Shown: positions 1-10,372, numbered from the stretch's first letter. The stretch: DNA of 64,000 nucleotides from Vibrio sp. 10N (GCF_036245475.1 NZ_BTPM01000001.1:2666001-2730000), one strand, 5' to 3'. The notes: generated by a model not told the origin, from the sequence alone. A program made the numbers and translations.

Positions 1-995
1 TTGGCCGTGGCTACCAAGGTGCCCCTGTTGCCATCACGGTAGAGGGTGCCAACATTTTAACTCGCTCAATGATCATCTACGGTCAAGGTGCGATTCGCTG
101 CCATCCTTACGTACTTGATGAAATGGAAGCAGCACACTCAACAGCCTCTAACGCGGTTGATAAGTTTGACAAAGCGCTGGCAGGTCATGTGGCATTCACT
201 ATCAGTAACCTCGTGCGCAGTTTCTGGCTCGGTCTCACTGACGGTCGCGGCTCGTCTGCACCACATAAAGATGTGACAACCCGCTACTATCAACAACTTA
301 ACCGTTACAGTGCTAACTTAGCGTTACTGTCAGATGTCTCTATGGCGGTACTGGGCGGCTCACTGAAACGTAAAGAGCGCCTGTCGGCACGTCTGGGGGA
401 TATTCTAAGTCAGCTATATCTCAGCAGTGCTACGCTTAAACGTTACGATGTGGAAGGCCGTAACAGCGAAGATTTACCTTTGCTGCACTGGGGTATGCAA
501 GATAGCTTATTGCAAACAGAACAAGCGCTGGATGATTTCCTCACCAACTTCCCAAATAAGGTGATTGGACGCTTACTACGTGTGATCGTTCTACCATTCG
601 GTACCGTGCGTAAAGCGCCATCAGACAAGCTCGATAGCCAAGTCGCGCGCATCTTACAAACGCCAAGTGCAGCTCGTACTCGCTTGGGTTACGGTCAATA
701 CTTCGAACCAACTGAGTACAATGCGGTCGGCCGTATTGAGCAAGCACTGGATATCATTCTGCGCGCAGAGCCTGTGTTCACCAAAGTATGTAAAGCACTT
801 GAGCAGCGTCGCCCATTCACTCAATTGGACCAAGTGGCAGAGATCGGCCTTGAGAAAGGCATCATCAATCAAGAGGAAGCGAAACTACTTACCACCGCAG
901 AAGCGCATCGCCTGTACACCATAAACGTGGATGACTTCTCACCAGAGGAGTTGGCAGCAAAGCCCGTTTATCCAGCGATGGGGGAAGTAGCCTAA
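1..995 (+). CDS. fadE: Acyl-CoA dehydrogenase FadE, C-terminal part (5' end outside window)
   Basis: The reading frame is open from base 3 and ends with TAA at 993-995, so about 330 C-terminal residues are visible; FadE-type enzymes are near 815 residues. FadE catalyses the first, FAD-dependent step of fatty acid beta-oxidation, acyl-CoA to trans-2-enoyl-CoA, at the inner membrane. The visible part starts in the acyl-CoA dehydrogenase fold ([21 protein letters not shown]) and runs into the long C-terminal extension specific to the FadE branch (DUF1974), which ends [20 protein letters not shown] strong terminator follows at 1021-1050. Any FadR site would lie upstream of the window. An internal ATG at 69 is not the true start because the frame continues upstream without interruption. 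Confidence 0.88.
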   Translation, partial: GRGYQGAPVAITVEGANILTRSMIIYGQGAIRCHPYVLDEMEAAHSTASNAVDKFDKALAGHVAFTISNLVRSFWLGLTDGRGSSAPHKDVTTRYYQQLNRYSANLALLSDVSMAVLGGSLKRKERLSARLGDILSQLYLSSATLKRYDVEGRNSEDLPLLHWGMQDSLLQTEQALDDFLTNFPNKVIGRLLRVIVLPFGTVRKAPSDKLDSQVARILQTPSAARTRLGYGQYFEPTEYNAVGRIEQALDIILRAEPVFTKVCKALEQRRPFTQLDQVAEIGLEKGIINQEEAKLLTTAEAHRLYTINVDDFSPEELAAKPVYPAMGEVA

Positions 996-1020
996 ACGCT
1001 GACTAATACTCAAAAACAAA

Positions 1021-1050
1021 GCCAGCAAAGTGTTCTTTGCTGGCTTTTTT
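1021..1050 (+). terminator. Rho-independent terminator of fadE
   Basis: A perfect 10-bp stem, GCCAGCAAAG / CTTTGCTGGC with a TGTT loop, is followed by six T residues, 25 bases after the fadE stop codon. Confidence 0.93.
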
Positions 1051-1117
1051 GTCGCTATGAATCCAAGATTCGGGGACTTCCATACTTGGGTTTCACGTTT
1101 GGGTTGATGCTCGACTA

Positions 1118-2362
1118 TTAGCCCGGCATTTTCAGCTGCATTTCTGGCAGTGAGGCTTTGATTGCTTTGCGGCGTCTGACAAACCACCAAATCAAACCAC
1201 CCACTATAATCAGCACCACATTACCCACCGCAATAGCAGTAATAGCATTCTGACGTACCGCTTGGCGATGCGCTAAGATCTGCGCTTCTTGCTCCGCCTT
1301 TTTCTTCGCCTCACGGGCTGCTTGCTGCATTTGCTCTGCCTTCGCAAGATCGATAGCCCCGACGACGCTAAAAGTGCGGTTTGGCAGTTCGAACACCAGT
1401 GGTCTCCCAGAGGCAGACTCATTGGCAAACACATTTCCGGACCAACGATAAGTCCCGATTTGATCGCTATCGTGAAACGACACAACCATTTCGTTTTTAT
1501 CCTGACCCGCTTGAGCCTGTGCGACACTTTGCGTGTCATCCGGCTGCTGCAACTCAATGGATGCGGCCAAAGACCTCGTCTGTATCGTTGCCGGCTCACC
1601 ACGCACAACCACCTGATGCGGCTGCTCACCTTCACCTTGAAGAAAACGCGTCACAAATGGCGTTGGATAGATAAACACTTCTTGCTCAAGCGCACGCAAA
1701 AACACACCGTTTCCTGTCGTAATGCGAACATTGTATTTCCCAGGTTCCACTGAAATGGGCAGTTCTACGGTAAAGACGCCGTCGCCTGATCGTTCATCCA
1801 AACCTTCGCCATTGTCAAAAAACTCTCCAATCACAATCGGTACTGGTGCCACCTTTTCATTGGGCTGCGCTTGCTCTTCAAGATAGCGTGTCATCACGAC
1901 GCGAAGGTTTACTCTATCAAGAATGTTTTCAACGATAAGTGGCTCGTCATCACTCATCAAGCGAGCTGTAAATTTCAGCTTTTCCCCTTGATAAATGCGC
2001 TGCGGCAGCGTGTCTGCTTTGAGGCTTAATCGAGAAATGATCTGAATGTTGTTCTTAGGGCTGACCTTACCAATCGCTTGCCATGGACCCGGCATAGGGC
2101 GCTCAATGGTAATCACATCGACGCTCGGCTCTTCTATCCAATGAACATGAGATGGGTGGCGCCAAGCGTAGTATTTTTTGCCATCGGGGCGCACCAAAGT
2201 CACGGGTTTCGAGCGCTCTTGGCGATAGACTAAGAAGGTAATTCTATCGACGGTTTCATCCACTCGGAAGCGATTGTCGAGAAAGGGCATAGAGGATTCA
2301 CTCGCGACCGCACCCACTGTCAGCAATAGCCACATAACTATCGCTAGCATTATCCTCTGCAT
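1118..2362 (-). CDS. TIGR03503-type membrane-anchored periplasmic protein, function unknown
   Basis: This 414-residue protein resembles the uncharacterised TIGR03503 family found in Vibrio and Shewanella; that assignment is from memory. It has an N-terminal signal sequence (about residues 1-21, ending AVASES), a long extracytoplasmic beta-rich region, a charged Ala/Lys/Glu/Gln-rich stretch that is probably a coiled coil (about 340-372), one membrane segment (about 373-395) and a short basic tail (RRRKAIKA). It is therefore probably a periplasmic domain anchored to the inner membrane at its C-terminus. The ATG at 2362 has a good AGGAG upstream. It starts only 9 bp after dnaQ on the same strand, so the two are probably cotranscribed. 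No catalytic motif is evident and no function is claimed. Confidence 0.75.
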   Translation of the reverse strand: MQRIMLAIVMWLLLTVGAVASESSMPFLDNRFRVDETVDRITFLVYRQERSKPVTLVRPDGKKYYAWRHPSHVHWIEEPSVDVITIERPMPGPWQAIGKVSPKNNIQIISRLSLKADTLPQRIYQGEKLKFTARLMSDDEPLIVENILDRVNLRVVMTRYLEEQAQPNEKVAPVPIVIGEFFDNGEGLDERSGDGVFTVELPISVEPGKYNVRITTGNGVFLRALEQEVFIYPTPFVTRFLQGEGEQPHQVVVRGEPATIQTRSLAASIELQQPDDTQSVAQAQAGQDKNEMVVSFHDSDQIGTYRWSGNVFANESASGRPLVFELPNRTFSVVGAIDLAKAEQMQQAAREAKKKAEQEAQILAHRQAVRQNAITAIAVGNVVLIIVGGLIWWFVRRRKAIKASLPEMQLKMPG

Positions 2363-2371
2363 GATTCTCTC

Positions 2372-3118
2372 CTACTGACGCCAGAGACAACTGCCGCCTT
2401 TTTCAACGATATCTAAACGCGCACTATGCGCTTCCATTTCATCGGCAGAGGCCATCAAAACCTTTAGTGATTTTCTTGAAGTTGTGAGGCGCTTAATAGA
2501 TTCACCACCAGCGCCACTGTCATCCGATTGGCCAGCGTTGAATTGCATCGACGTTTGGCCCCCCGTCATCGCCAAGTAGACGTCAGCCAAAATCTCCGCA
2601 TCGAGCAAAGCCCCGTGGAGAATACGTGCAGAGGTATCAATGGTGTAGTGCTTGGCTAACGAATCAAGGTTTTTCCTCGCGGGCATGTTTGCCATGCGCT
2701 TGGCCATGGCAAGGGTATCGGTGACCTTACAATACTGTTCGGTCTTCCCAATAGAGGCATCCAACATACCAAACTCATGGTCCATAAAGCCCACATCGAA
2801 GGGCGCATTGTGAGCCACCAGCTCGGCGCCTTTAATGAAGTCTAAGAACTCTTCATGAACCTGTTTATAAACCGGCTTATCAAGCAAAAACTCATCGGTA
2901 ATACCGTGAACGTCAATCGCATCGGGCTGGATAGGCATGTCTGGTTTGAGGTAGACATGGAAATGACGACCTGTCAGCTTACGGTTGATGATCTCAACGG
3001 CACCGATTTCAATGATTCGGTGTCCCATGTAGTGAGGTCCACCCTCACGATTCATACCTGTGGTTTCGGTATCGAGTACCACGATTCGGCGCTGTTCTGG
3101 ATTGTGACTGGTATTCAT
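2372..3118 (-). CDS. dnaQ: DNA polymerase III epsilon subunit (3'-5' proofreading exonuclease)
   Basis: The 248-residue protein is the proofreading subunit of the replicative polymerase core. All exonuclease motifs are visible: Exo I VLDTETTGM (catalytic Asp and Glu), Exo II VAHNAPFDVGFMDHEF, and Exo III HGALLDAEILADVYL with its His and Asp. The C-terminal tail, which in the family binds the alpha subunit, is the more variable segment after about residue 190. It is divergent from rnhA with only 57 bp between the two start codons, the same arrangement as in Escherichia coli, so the promoters must be closely packed. The TIGR03503 gene lies directly downstream. Confidence 0.96.
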   Translation of the reverse strand: MNTSHNPEQRRIVVLDTETTGMNREGGPHYMGHRIIEIGAVEIINRKLTGRHFHVYLKPDMPIQPDAIDVHGITDEFLLDKPVYKQVHEEFLDFIKGAELVAHNAPFDVGFMDHEFGMLDASIGKTEQYCKVTDTLAMAKRMANMPARKNLDSLAKHYTIDTSARILHGALLDAEILADVYLAMTGGQTSMQFNAGQSDDSGAGGESIKRLTTSRKSLKVLMASADEMEAHSARLDIVEKGGSCLWRQ

Positions 3119-3175
3119 GGCGTTTTGTATGTCAGACTATGTAGATAAACGTTCAAGACTCTATAGTATCAAATC

Positions 3176-3640
3176 ATGACGAAGCAGGTTGAAATTTTCA
3201 CAGACGGCTCTTGTTTAGGTAACCCTGGCCCTGGCGGTTATGGCATTGTGCTGCGTTATAAGCAGAATGAAAAGACCCTAGCCAAAGGCTATACCCTCAC
3301 CACCAATAATCGCATGGAGATGCTGGCGACCATCGTCGCACTACAAGCGTTAAAAGAACCCTGCGAGGTGATCCTCACCACCGACAGCCAGTATGTGCGC
3401 CAAGGTATCACCCAATGGATCCACAACTGGAAAAAGCGCGGTTGGAAAACCGCCGACAAGAAGCCAGTGAAAAATGCCGATCTTTGGAAGGCGCTCGACG
3501 CAGAAACTGCGCGCCATTCGGTTGATTGGCGTTGGGTTAAAGGTCACGCAGGTCATCGTGAAAACGAAATGTGTGATGAGCTTGCCAGAGCGGCAGCAGA
3601 AAACCCAACGGAAAAAGATACAGGTTACCAGCCGAGCTAA
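3176..3640 (+). CDS. rnhA: Ribonuclease HI
   Basis: This 154-residue enzyme degrades the RNA strand of RNA-DNA hybrids and works on R-loops and primers. The four catalytic acidic residues are in place: Asp10 (IFTDGSC), Glu48 (NNRMEML), Asp70 (LTTDSQY) and the C-terminal Asp of NEMCDELAR; the catalytic His sits in KGHAGH. The length matches E. coli RnhA (155). It is divergent from dnaQ, and its stop codon overlaps that of the convergent methyltransferase gene by four bases. Confidence 0.97.
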   Translation: MTKQVEIFTDGSCLGNPGPGGYGIVLRYKQNEKTLAKGYTLTTNNRMEMLATIVALQALKEPCEVILTTDSQYVRQGITQWIHNWKKRGWKTADKKPVKNADLWKALDAETARHSVDWRWVKGHAGHRENEMCDELARAAAENPTEKDTGYQPS

Positions 3641-4383
3641 CGAATATCGCTAGGCTGCTTATCTGCGGTTCGATAACTGACGCTGGCTGGCGTCAGTTTC
3701 TTTTTCAAACGCCAATGCGGCTTAATCGGTTTAAGTGGGTAAGTGCGTTTCCTAGCGACAATGAAATACAGGCTGCCCATCGGAGACGCCCAATCACCGA
3801 TACTACTTTCAAGCCAAGTCCACATAGTTCGGTAACGTTTCATCGGAAACAGCGCATAGGTATCGGCATACACGACTTGATAGTTAAGTACCCCAAGCCA
3901 GTCTTTAATTCGACCCGGCGTGAACATTCTGCCACTCCACGGAAAGTTGTTTTTACGCCATGGCATCAGACTTGCCAATCCAGTAAAACTCATGGGATTA
4001 AATCCGGTCAGAATTAAGTAGCCATCATCCATCATCACGCGGTCAACTTCGCGCAGTAAACGATGAGGATCTTCGGCGTATTCGAGTTGGTGTGACAACA
4101 CTATTGCATCAAAACTCTTTTCTAAAAATGGCAATTCATAGCGGTCAGCGATAACATTGTGAAGAGGGTTTTTAACATCAAGGTTGACTTGATGCTGAAT
4201 ATTGCAATTGCAGCTGGTTAACTCGCAGCTCAAACCACCTAATTTGAGAAGGTGATAACCAAAAAGCTTTGGACACCACTCGTCAAGGCGCGTTTGAATC
4301 GATTCTGATACCCACTGCCCATTGGCGAGTTCATCCCAGGAATGGGGATGGTCTACTTTTTTCTTGCTGCGAGCTGGTTTCAT
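3637..4383 (-). CDS. SAM-dependent methyltransferase-like protein (YafS-like)
   Basis: The protein (about 248 residues) has a class I SAM-dependent methyltransferase core resembling Methyltransf_11. After a short basic N-terminus comes a Rossmann-like region with [23 protein letters not shown] and [22 protein letters not shown], typical of motifs II to IV. The substrate is unknown. I place the start at the ATG at 4383 (MKPARSKKK), preceded by GGGAG; the longer frame would begin with a TTG inside the gloB start. Its position between rnhA and gloB matches yafS of E. coli. It is divergent from gloB with 38 bp between start codons. Confidence 0.82.
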   Translation of the reverse strand: MKPARSKKKVDHPHSWDELANGQWVSESIQTRLDEWCPKLFGYHLLKLGGLSCELTSCNCNIQHQVNLDVKNPLHNVIADRYELPFLEKSFDAIVLSHQLEYAEDPHRLLREVDRVMMDDGYLILTGFNPMSFTGLASLMPWRKNNFPWSGRMFTPGRIKDWLGVLNYQVVYADTYALFPMKRYRTMWTWLESSIGDWASPMGSLYFIVARKRTYPLKPIKPHWRLKKKLTPASVSYRTADKQPSDIR

Positions 4384-4421
4384 AGTCGGGCAATCTCCCA
4401 AACCGAACTGGAGAAACAACA

Positions 4422-5180
4422 ATGTTACATATCAAAAGCATACCTGCATTTAATGACAATTACATCTGGCTTATTCAAAATAACCAAAACTTCTGTGCTG
4501 TCGTCGATCCAGGAGATGCAGAGCCGGTCATTGACTACTTAGAGCAGCACCAGCTTGAACTTGTAACCATCCTTATCACCCATCACCATTGGGATCATAC
4601 CGATGGTATTGCCAAATTAATGGAGAAATACCCTTCAATCAGTGTCATTGGCCCAGAGCACTGTTCCAATGAGCACATAACACATCGCGTCAGCGAGGGG
4701 CATCGCATTAACCTGTTCCACGAAGAGTTTCTGGTTCTGAACTTGCCAGGACACACGCTCGATCATATTGGCTATGTCGGCGACGGTAAGCTGTTTTGTG
4801 GTGATGTGCTGTTTTCCGCTGGCTGTGGACGTATTTTTGAAGGCACCCCAGAGCAAATGTACCACTCTTTGCAAAAGCTCACTCTACTCCCAGAGGAAAC
4901 CGAGGTGTACTGCACTCATGAATACACTCTGAGCAACCTTGCCTTTGCCCTAGCCGTAGAGCCTCACAATGAGTTTTTACATCAATATCGCGATGACGCG
5001 AATCAAAAAAGAGCCAAAGGACTTCCGACTTTACCTACATCGATGGCGGTAGAAAAGCGTATCAACCCATTCCTACGAACCACACAAACCGAAGTTGTGA
5101 ACTCAGTAGCAAATCGCAGTGCGAACAATGATCCCTTAGCCACTTTTACCGCATTACGTGAGTGGAAGAACGAATTTTAA
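4422..5180 (+). CDS. gloB: Hydroxyacylglutathione hydrolase (glyoxalase II)
   Basis: This 252-residue metallo-beta-lactamase-fold enzyme hydrolyses S-lactoylglutathione to lactate and glutathione, the second step of methylglyoxal detoxification. The binuclear metal site [10 protein letters not shown] is at about residues 52-61, with further ligands in [24 protein letters not shown] and CTHEYTLSN. Length agrees with the family (about 251). The ATG at 4422 has GGAG nine bases upstream. Gene order dnaQ-rnhA-methyltransferase-gloB-mltD is conserved in gammaproteobacteria and supports the assignment. Confidence 0.95.
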   Translation: MLHIKSIPAFNDNYIWLIQNNQNFCAVVDPGDAEPVIDYLEQHQLELVTILITHHHWDHTDGIAKLMEKYPSISVIGPEHCSNEHITHRVSEGHRINLFHEEFLVLNLPGHTLDHIGYVGDGKLFCGDVLFSAGCGRIFEGTPEQMYHSLQKLTLLPEETEVYCTHEYTLSNLAFALAVEPHNEFLHQYRDDANQKRAKGLPTLPTSMAVEKRINPFLRTTQTEVVNSVANRSANNDPLATFTALREWKNEF

Positions 5181-5256
5181 CGTTTTGCTGCTTGTTTGCC
5201 CTAACGCCTATTAGTATTATGCTCAGCCGTTCAAGTAAGAGGTTGTAGCAAACACA

Positions 5257-6822
5257 ATGCATAAGAAATACAGTTGGGCTTTTGCCCTGTTGCTGGCTGG
5301 TTGTCAAATGACTCAGCCAGATTCAAGCAGCACCACAACAGAGCCGACCAACTCTCCTGCAGAAACAGCGACAACTAAAACAACAACGCCCGTTTCCGTT
5401 ACCACTCCTGAAGTAGCTCCGAAAGCACTCACGCCTCAGCAACAAGAGGACGTGTGGAAGCGTATCGCGATGCAGTTGGAGATGGAGATCCCGGACAATG
5501 CGAAAGTGGATTACTATCGCAAATGGTACATCAAGCACCCTAATCACTTAAAAACGGTTTCACAGCGTGCTAAGCCGTTTTTATACCTAATCACAGAAGA
5601 AATTGAAGCGCGAGATCTGCCGCTTGAACTGGCTCTGCTTCCAATCGTAGAAAGCTCGTTTGACGCCTTTGCATACTCGCACGGCAGCGCAGCGGGTTTG
5701 TGGCAATTTGTGCCAGCCACAGGCAAAGCGTTTGGCCTAGAGCAAACTTATTGGTTTGATGGCCGTCGTGATGTAACCCTCTCAACGAATGCTGCACTCG
5801 ATTACCTGACCCAGCTTAATCGACGCTTTGATGGCAACTGGAATCACGCTATTGCCGCCTACAACAGTGGTGGTGGCCGAGTGTCGAGCGCAATCCGCAA
5901 AAACCGAAAAGCAGGTAAACCGATAGACTTTTTCTCGTTAGACCTTCCTAAAGAGACCAGTGGTTACGTGCCTAAACTGCTCGCCTTAGCGGATATTCTT
6001 GCTAACGCTGAGAAATATGGCGTCGACATTCCTGCGATCCCAAACCAACCTGCGCTTGAGTTAGTCGAGCCTAACGAGCAGCTTGACCTGGCAATCGCAG
6101 CAAAATACGCAGGCATCTCAGTAAAAGAGCTGCAAAGCTATAACCCGGCTTATAACCAGTGGGCAACCTCACCAAATGGCCCACAAACCTTACTGTTGCC
6201 TGTCGACAGCGTTGACCAGTTCCGTGTCGAGCTTGAGAAGAACCGCGGTAAAGGCATGCGCCTAGTGCGCTATAAAGTGAAATCGGGTGATTCACTGAGT
6301 GTCATAGCTCAGCGCCACCAGACGACGACTAAGGTGATTCGTCACGCGAATGGCATGAGTAACAATACCATCCGTGCGGGTCAGTACCTGTTGGTACCAA
6401 CCTCAACTAAAGATGATTCAACGTACAGCCTAAGCGCTGCGAATCGTCTAGCGAAAACTCAATCTACCTCACGCGGCAACTACAAAGTGACCCACAAGGT
6501 GAAAAGTGGCGATAGCTTGTGGTCAATCGCAAAAGCGAACAAAGTCTCACACCAATCATTAGCGAAATGGAATGGTATGGGACCAAGAGACACACTGCGC
6601 GTCGGCCAAGAACTGGTGATTTGGAAGAACGCAAGCGAAGGTGCCGTCATCCGTACCATCTTCTACTCAGTGCGCAGTGGCGATACACTCAGCGGTATTG
6701 CCTACAAGTTTAAAGTACGCACCAATGATGTTGTGAAATGGAACAGCCTGCAGAAGAACAAGTACTTGAAGCCCGGACAAAAGTTAAAGCTATACGTCGA
6801 TGTGACAAAAACCAGCACGTAA
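5257..6822 (+). CDS. mltD: Membrane-bound lytic murein transglycosylase D (lipoprotein, three LysM)
   Basis: This 521-residue lipoprotein cleaves peptidoglycan between MurNAc and GlcNAc, forming 1,6-anhydro ends. A short signal sequence ends at the lipobox LLAGC, followed by a low-complexity Ser/Thr/Pro linker. The SLT domain spans about residues 115-240, with the catalytic Glu near residue 132 in LLPIVESSFDAFAYS and the typical SAAGLWQFVPATGK. Three LysM repeats follow at about 338-382, 412-456 and 469-514, each starting with the V(K/R)SGDSL-type motif. Many homologues have two or three LysM copies. A terminator lies just downstream. Confidence 0.95.
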   Translation: MHKKYSWAFALLLAGCQMTQPDSSSTTTEPTNSPAETATTKTTTPVSVTTPEVAPKALTPQQQEDVWKRIAMQLEMEIPDNAKVDYYRKWYIKHPNHLKTVSQRAKPFLYLITEEIEARDLPLELALLPIVESSFDAFAYSHGSAAGLWQFVPATGKAFGLEQTYWFDGRRDVTLSTNAALDYLTQLNRRFDGNWNHAIAAYNSGGGRVSSAIRKNRKAGKPIDFFSLDLPKETSGYVPKLLALADILANAEKYGVDIPAIPNQPALELVEPNEQLDLAIAAKYAGISVKELQSYNPAYNQWATSPNGPQTLLLPVDSVDQFRVELEKNRGKGMRLVRYKVKSGDSLSVIAQRHQTTTKVIRHANGMSNNTIRAGQYLLVPTSTKDDSTYSLSAANRLAKTQSTSRGNYKVTHKVKSGDSLWSIAKANKVSHQSLAKWNGMGPRDTLRVGQELVIWKNASEGAVIRTIFYSVRSGDTLSGIAYKFKVRTNDVVKWNSLQKNKYLKPGQKLKLYVDVTKTST

Positions 6823-6833
6823 CTTAGCATGCA

Positions 6834-6859
6834 AAGCCAGTCTAACGACTGGCTTTTTT
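6834..6859 (+). terminator. Rho-independent terminator of mltD
   Basis: The stem AAGCCAGTC / GACTGGCTT is followed by a run of T, 12 bases after the mltD stop. Confidence 0.9.
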
Positions 6860-6875
6860 GTGCCCTATCGTCGAA

Positions 6876-6909
6876 CCAAAAAAAACGCCAAGCGACTTCG
6901 CTTGGCGTT
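6876..6909 (-). terminator. Rho-independent terminator of thiI
   Basis: On the minus strand the stem AACGCCAAGCGA / TCGCTTGGCGTT is followed by eight T residues, about 25 bases after the thiI stop. Confidence 0.9.
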
Positions 6910-6932
6910 ATGACTTTTCGGTGAGCAGGTTG

Positions 6933-8381
6933 CTACGGGCGATATACCTTCACGTTACTATAGCCTTGCTCTTGCAAGTACAGTGCTTGTAGACGGCTCA
7001 TCACGCCGCGGTCACAGTACAGCAGATAGGTTTTCGATTGGTCAAGATCGCCAAACTTAGTGCCTAATTTGAAGAAGGGCAGATGTTTTACTTCTACATC
7101 ATCAAGCTCGAGCGGGCTCGCTTCTTCCTCTTCAGCACTGCGAATGTCTAGTACGATAGCATCATTTTCAACGGCTTCCACTTGTTCAACCTCCGGCGCT
7201 TGCTCTTGGCTCTCTTTCTCGATATCACGGATATCGATCATACGAGCGTCGCGCACCACTTGTTCAAGTACAGTGAAATCAAAGTTCTCTTCTTCCGCTT
7301 CAAGCTTCTCTTTCACCGCTTTAACTGTCGGCTTACGAGAAATCACACCACAATATTCAGGCATGGTTTTCGCAAAGTCTTCGGTACCAATTTCACGCGC
7401 AAGGTCGATGATATCTTCTTTGTCCCAGTTGATAAGAGGACGAAGAATCAAAGTATCGGTCACACCATCAATGTGACGCAGGTTCGTCAGTGTTTGGCTA
7501 GAAACCTGACCTAGCGCTTCACCTGTTACGAGAGCCTCAATGCCGTACTTCTCAGCCAGCATACCACCGGCACGCATGAACATACGCTTGAGGATAACGC
7601 CCATTTGGCCGTCTTCCACTTTCTCAAGGATCTCTGCAACAACCGGTTCGAAATCGACAGAGATGAATTTCACCTTCGCTGAGGAGCCGTACTTGTTCCA
7701 CAGGAAGTGAGCCACTTGCTTCACACCGATCTCGTGCGCAGGGCCGCCAAGGTTGAAGAAGCAGTAATGCGTTTTTGAACCACGCTTAATGTGCAGGTAA
7801 CTCGATACGCCCGAATCAAAACCACCCGAGATAAGGCTCAATACATCTTCTTGAGTGCCTAGTGGGAAGCCGCCAAGACCTTTATGGCGTGCGATAACCT
7901 GATTAAGCTTGTCGTTTGCCACTTCGATGTTAACGGTCACATCTGGCTTCGACAGCTTCACGCGCGCACTTTCAACTGCTTGGTTAAGGCCACCACCTAC
8001 ATAGCGCTCAAGCTCAATCGAGGTAAAGTCATGCTTACCACGACGTTTAGCACGTACCACAAAGGTTTTGCCTTCGATATTTTTGCCATTAAGCTCTAGA
8101 ACTTGCTCATAGATATCGTGCATGTCAGCAAAGTCAGATTGCTGAACTTCAAGCACATGGTGGATACCAGGGGTTTGAGTCAGAATTTCCAATACCTCTT
8201 TGTGATATTGGTCTGAGCTAGCACTCACTTCAATGTGATCACGACGGTTGAACACCGCCACCGATTCCGTACGGCGCTGGATAATGATTCGCAGGTTGCA
8301 CTCAAGGATCCTTGTAAAGCGCTTACGCACTGAATCGCTTTTAACAAAAATCTCTGGATGGGGCTTTACGATAAATCTCAT
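6933..8381 (-). CDS. thiI: tRNA 4-thiouridine synthase / thiazole sulfur carrier ThiI
   Basis: The 482-residue protein adenylates and thiolates U8 of tRNA and also supplies sulfur for the thiamin thiazole. Domains in order are a ferredoxin-like N-terminus, THUMP (about 60-165), the PP-loop ATPase with [14 protein letters not shown] near residue 185, an acidic linker, and a C-terminal rhodanese domain with the persulfide Cys456 in [12 protein letters not shown], the same position as in E. coli. I chose the ATG at 8381 ([10 protein letters not shown]) because it gives the exact E. coli length; the frame extends 19 codons further upstream without a better ribosome site. Confidence 0.96.
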   Translation of the reverse strand: MRFIVKPHPEIFVKSDSVRKRFTRILECNLRIIIQRRTESVAVFNRRDHIEVSASSDQYHKEVLEILTQTPGIHHVLEVQQSDFADMHDIYEQVLELNGKNIEGKTFVVRAKRRGKHDFTSIELERYVGGGLNQAVESARVKLSKPDVTVNIEVANDKLNQVIARHKGLGGFPLGTQEDVLSLISGGFDSGVSSYLHIKRGSKTHYCFFNLGGPAHEIGVKQVAHFLWNKYGSSAKVKFISVDFEPVVAEILEKVEDGQMGVILKRMFMRAGGMLAEKYGIEALVTGEALGQVSSQTLTNLRHIDGVTDTLILRPLINWDKEDIIDLAREIGTEDFAKTMPEYCGVISRKPTVKAVKEKLEAEEENFDFTVLEQVVRDARMIDIRDIEKESQEQAPEVEQVEAVENDAIVLDIRSAEEEEASPLELDDVEVKHLPFFKLGTKFGDLDQSKTYLLYCDRGVMSRLQALYLQEQGYSNVKVYRP

Positions 8382-8590
8382 AGTCTTTTCACATCTCGTT
8401 GCAATGCTGTCTGAGCGCGACAGTATAGGGAAACACATATCAACTGTAGTACAAATTCGCTCAACTCAGAGTGCAAACCATGAGACTTCACTGAGCGATT
8501 GTTCATTAGGGGCGCAAGTATACCCGCAAGCTCAATAAGATGCGAGCAATCCACCCAATTCGAGCGTGGGGATCCGTTGTGAGTCATTGA

Positions 8591-8621
8591 AACGAAAACG
8601 CCAGAGCAATGCTCTGGCGTT
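8591..8621 (-). terminator. Rho-independent terminator of pomB
   Basis: On the minus strand AACGCCAGAGC / GCTCTGGCGTT forms an 11-bp stem followed by TTTCGTTT, just after the pomB stop codon. Confidence 0.85.
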
Positions 8622-8638
8622 GTTGTGCTTAGCGGTAC

Positions 8639-9574
8639 TCAGTTCCCCTCCGCAGAGACCTCGTCTGTAAACACGGGCTCCCCTTGCATGATACTGATTT
8701 CAACTCGGCGATTTCGCGCTCGTTGTCTTTCAGTATCATTCGGGCCCAGAGGCTCTGTATCGGCAACACCAATCACGCGTAGCCTCAAATGTGAGAAGCC
8801 TTTCACCTTTTCCATCTCTTGCGCCACCGATACCGCGCGCTGTGAAGATAGGTCCCAACTTGAACGATACAACTCAGAGTCGAGAGGTAAATTATCAGTG
8901 TGCCCAGAGACACGAACCTGACCAGGAATATCTTTCACAAGATCAGCAACCTGCCTTACCAACGGCCTAAACTTAGGCTGTAAGAACGCAGAATCTTCAG
9001 GGAACGCGCCTTTCTCTTGAATACGAATAACAAGCTGCTGCCCCAGGTTTTCCACCTCGACGGCACCTTGATTAATCTCTTGTTGCAGTGCTTGCTTAAT
9101 CACTTGCTCCAACTCTTCAAGATCTTCGTTTTGCTGCTCACTCTCAGAAGACGCAGTACCAATCTGATTCTTTTGGGTGCGATCTGCGGTTTGACCACCG
9201 GTGATCTTGCCATCATCACGCTGATTGCCACCAGCTCTGTCCGAATCACCTTCTTGAAACTCCAACGTCTGCTGAGTGATATCGATGGTTTGCTGCATGA
9301 TCACATCAATCGGCGTCGGCTCTGGACGGCCTGGCCTGAATTCTTGAGCAATAATACTGGTGCCCTTAGGGATATCTTTCACTTCAAGGCGGTTTTGAAC
9401 ACCAAAGGCAAACTTCATCGAGCCTGCAATCTGCTTAAACTTCAGCACGTCCATTTCTGAAAACGACAGCAGCAGTACGAAAAAGCACATCAACAGCGAC
9501 ATAAGATCAGAGAAGGTCGCCATCCAAGCGGGCGCACCCGGAGGTGGACATTTACACTTGCCTTTCTGTTCCAT
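8639..9574 (-). CDS. pomB: Sodium-driven flagellar motor stator protein PomB
   Basis: PomB pairs with PomA to form the Na+-conducting stator of the polar flagellar motor. The protein (311 residues) has a cytoplasmic N-terminus with CKCPPPG, one membrane segment WMATFSDLMSLLMCFFVLLL holding the ion-binding Asp, a plug/linker region rich in Glu and Gln, and a C-terminal OmpA-like peptidoglycan-binding domain (VSGHTDNLPL, AQEMEK, ARNRRVEIS). The ATG at 9574 is directly preceded by GTG, which would add one residue and place the Asp at 24, as in V. alginolyticus PomB; either start is possible. It follows pomA after 33 bp. Confidence 0.95.
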   Translation of the reverse strand: MEQKGKCKCPPPGAPAWMATFSDLMSLLMCFFVLLLSFSEMDVLKFKQIAGSMKFAFGVQNRLEVKDIPKGTSIIAQEFRPGRPEPTPIDVIMQQTIDITQQTLEFQEGDSDRAGGNQRDDGKITGGQTADRTQKNQIGTASSESEQQNEDLEELEQVIKQALQQEINQGAVEVENLGQQLVIRIQEKGAFPEDSAFLQPKFRPLVRQVADLVKDIPGQVRVSGHTDNLPLDSELYRSSWDLSSQRAVSVAQEMEKVKGFSHLRLRVIGVADTEPLGPNDTERQRARNRRVEISIMQGEPVFTDEVSAEGN

Positions 9575-9607
9575 CACTTAATCCCGTTATTAATCATTAC
9601 GGAAACG

Positions 9608-10372
9608 CTACTCGCCATCAAGATCGAACGCGCGCTTGTTTTCATTGATGTAATTTTTAAGGTAGCCATCGATAACGCGAGGGTTCTGACCATCTTGAAT
9701 TGCCAACACACCATCCATTATCAAACGACGATTGAGGTTTTCTTGTTCTCTACGCAGGGTGAGCTTGTCGGCAATTGGGAAGAACAGCATGTTTGCCAGC
9801 ATCGCACCGTAAAGCGTGGTTAATAGTGCGATCGCCATCGCAGGGCCGATGGATTTAGGGTCATCCATATTCGATAGCATGGCAACCAAGCCAACCAAAG
9901 TACCAATCATACCCATTGCAGGGGCAACATCCCCGTAAGCTCTAAATACTGCTGCGCCTTTTTCATGACGTTCATCAGTCAGGGCTATATCTTTTTGCAT
10001 CGCATTGCGCACTACTTCGGCATCATGGCCATCGACGAGAAGATCAATGCCTTTTTGCATAAAGCTGTTTTGAATGTCCATTTCTTCAAGTGCTAGAAAA
10101 CCACCTTTGCGCGCAGCATCGGCCATTTCAACAATCTTGGCGATAAGATCTTCAGGCTCATCGGTTTTGAACATAAACGCTTTACTGGCGATTTTGGCGG
10201 CACCAAAGAACTGCCCTAGCGTGAACTTCATCAAGACTACAAATGTCGATCCCCCGATAACGATAAATACCGACGTAGTATCATAGTAAGTCATGATGCT
10301 GCCACCGAGCACCATCGCAATAATTATCGAAGCGACCCCACCAATGAGGCCTATCAGCGTTGCTAAATCCAC
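9608..10372 (-). CDS. pomA: Sodium-driven flagellar motor stator protein PomA
   Basis: PomA is a 254-residue MotA/TolQ/ExbB-type protein with four membrane segments: two near the N-terminus (DLATLIGLIGG, TSVFIVIGGST) and two in the second half (AMGMIGTLVGLVAMLSNM and AIALLTTLYGAMLANMLFF). The long cytoplasmic loop between them (ARKGGFLALEEMDIQNSF to ALTDERHEKGA) contains the charged residues that contact the rotor protein FliG. The sequence agrees closely with V. alginolyticus PomA as I remember it. It heads the pomAB unit, with a sigma-28-like promoter about 80 bases upstream. Confidence 0.96.
   Translation of the reverse strand: MDLATLIGLIGGVASIIIAMVLGGSIMTYYDTTSVFIVIGGSTFVVLMKFTLGQFFGAAKIASKAFMFKTDEPEDLIAKIVEMADAARKGGFLALEEMDIQNSFMQKGIDLLVDGHDAEVVRNAMQKDIALTDERHEKGAAVFRAYGDVAPAMGMIGTLVGLVAMLSNMDDPKSIGPAMAIALLTTLYGAMLANMLFFPIADKLTLRREQENLNRRLIMDGVLAIQDGQNPRVIDGYLKNYINENKRAFDLDGE

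Noticed and set aside
1289..1753. 154-codon open frame opposite the TIGR03503 gene
   Set aside because: Antisense to a gene with signal peptide, membrane anchor and ribosome site; composition is unlike a real protein.
7060..7476. 138-codon Ser-rich open frame opposite thiI
   Set aside because: Low-complexity antisense frame opposite a well-supported gene.
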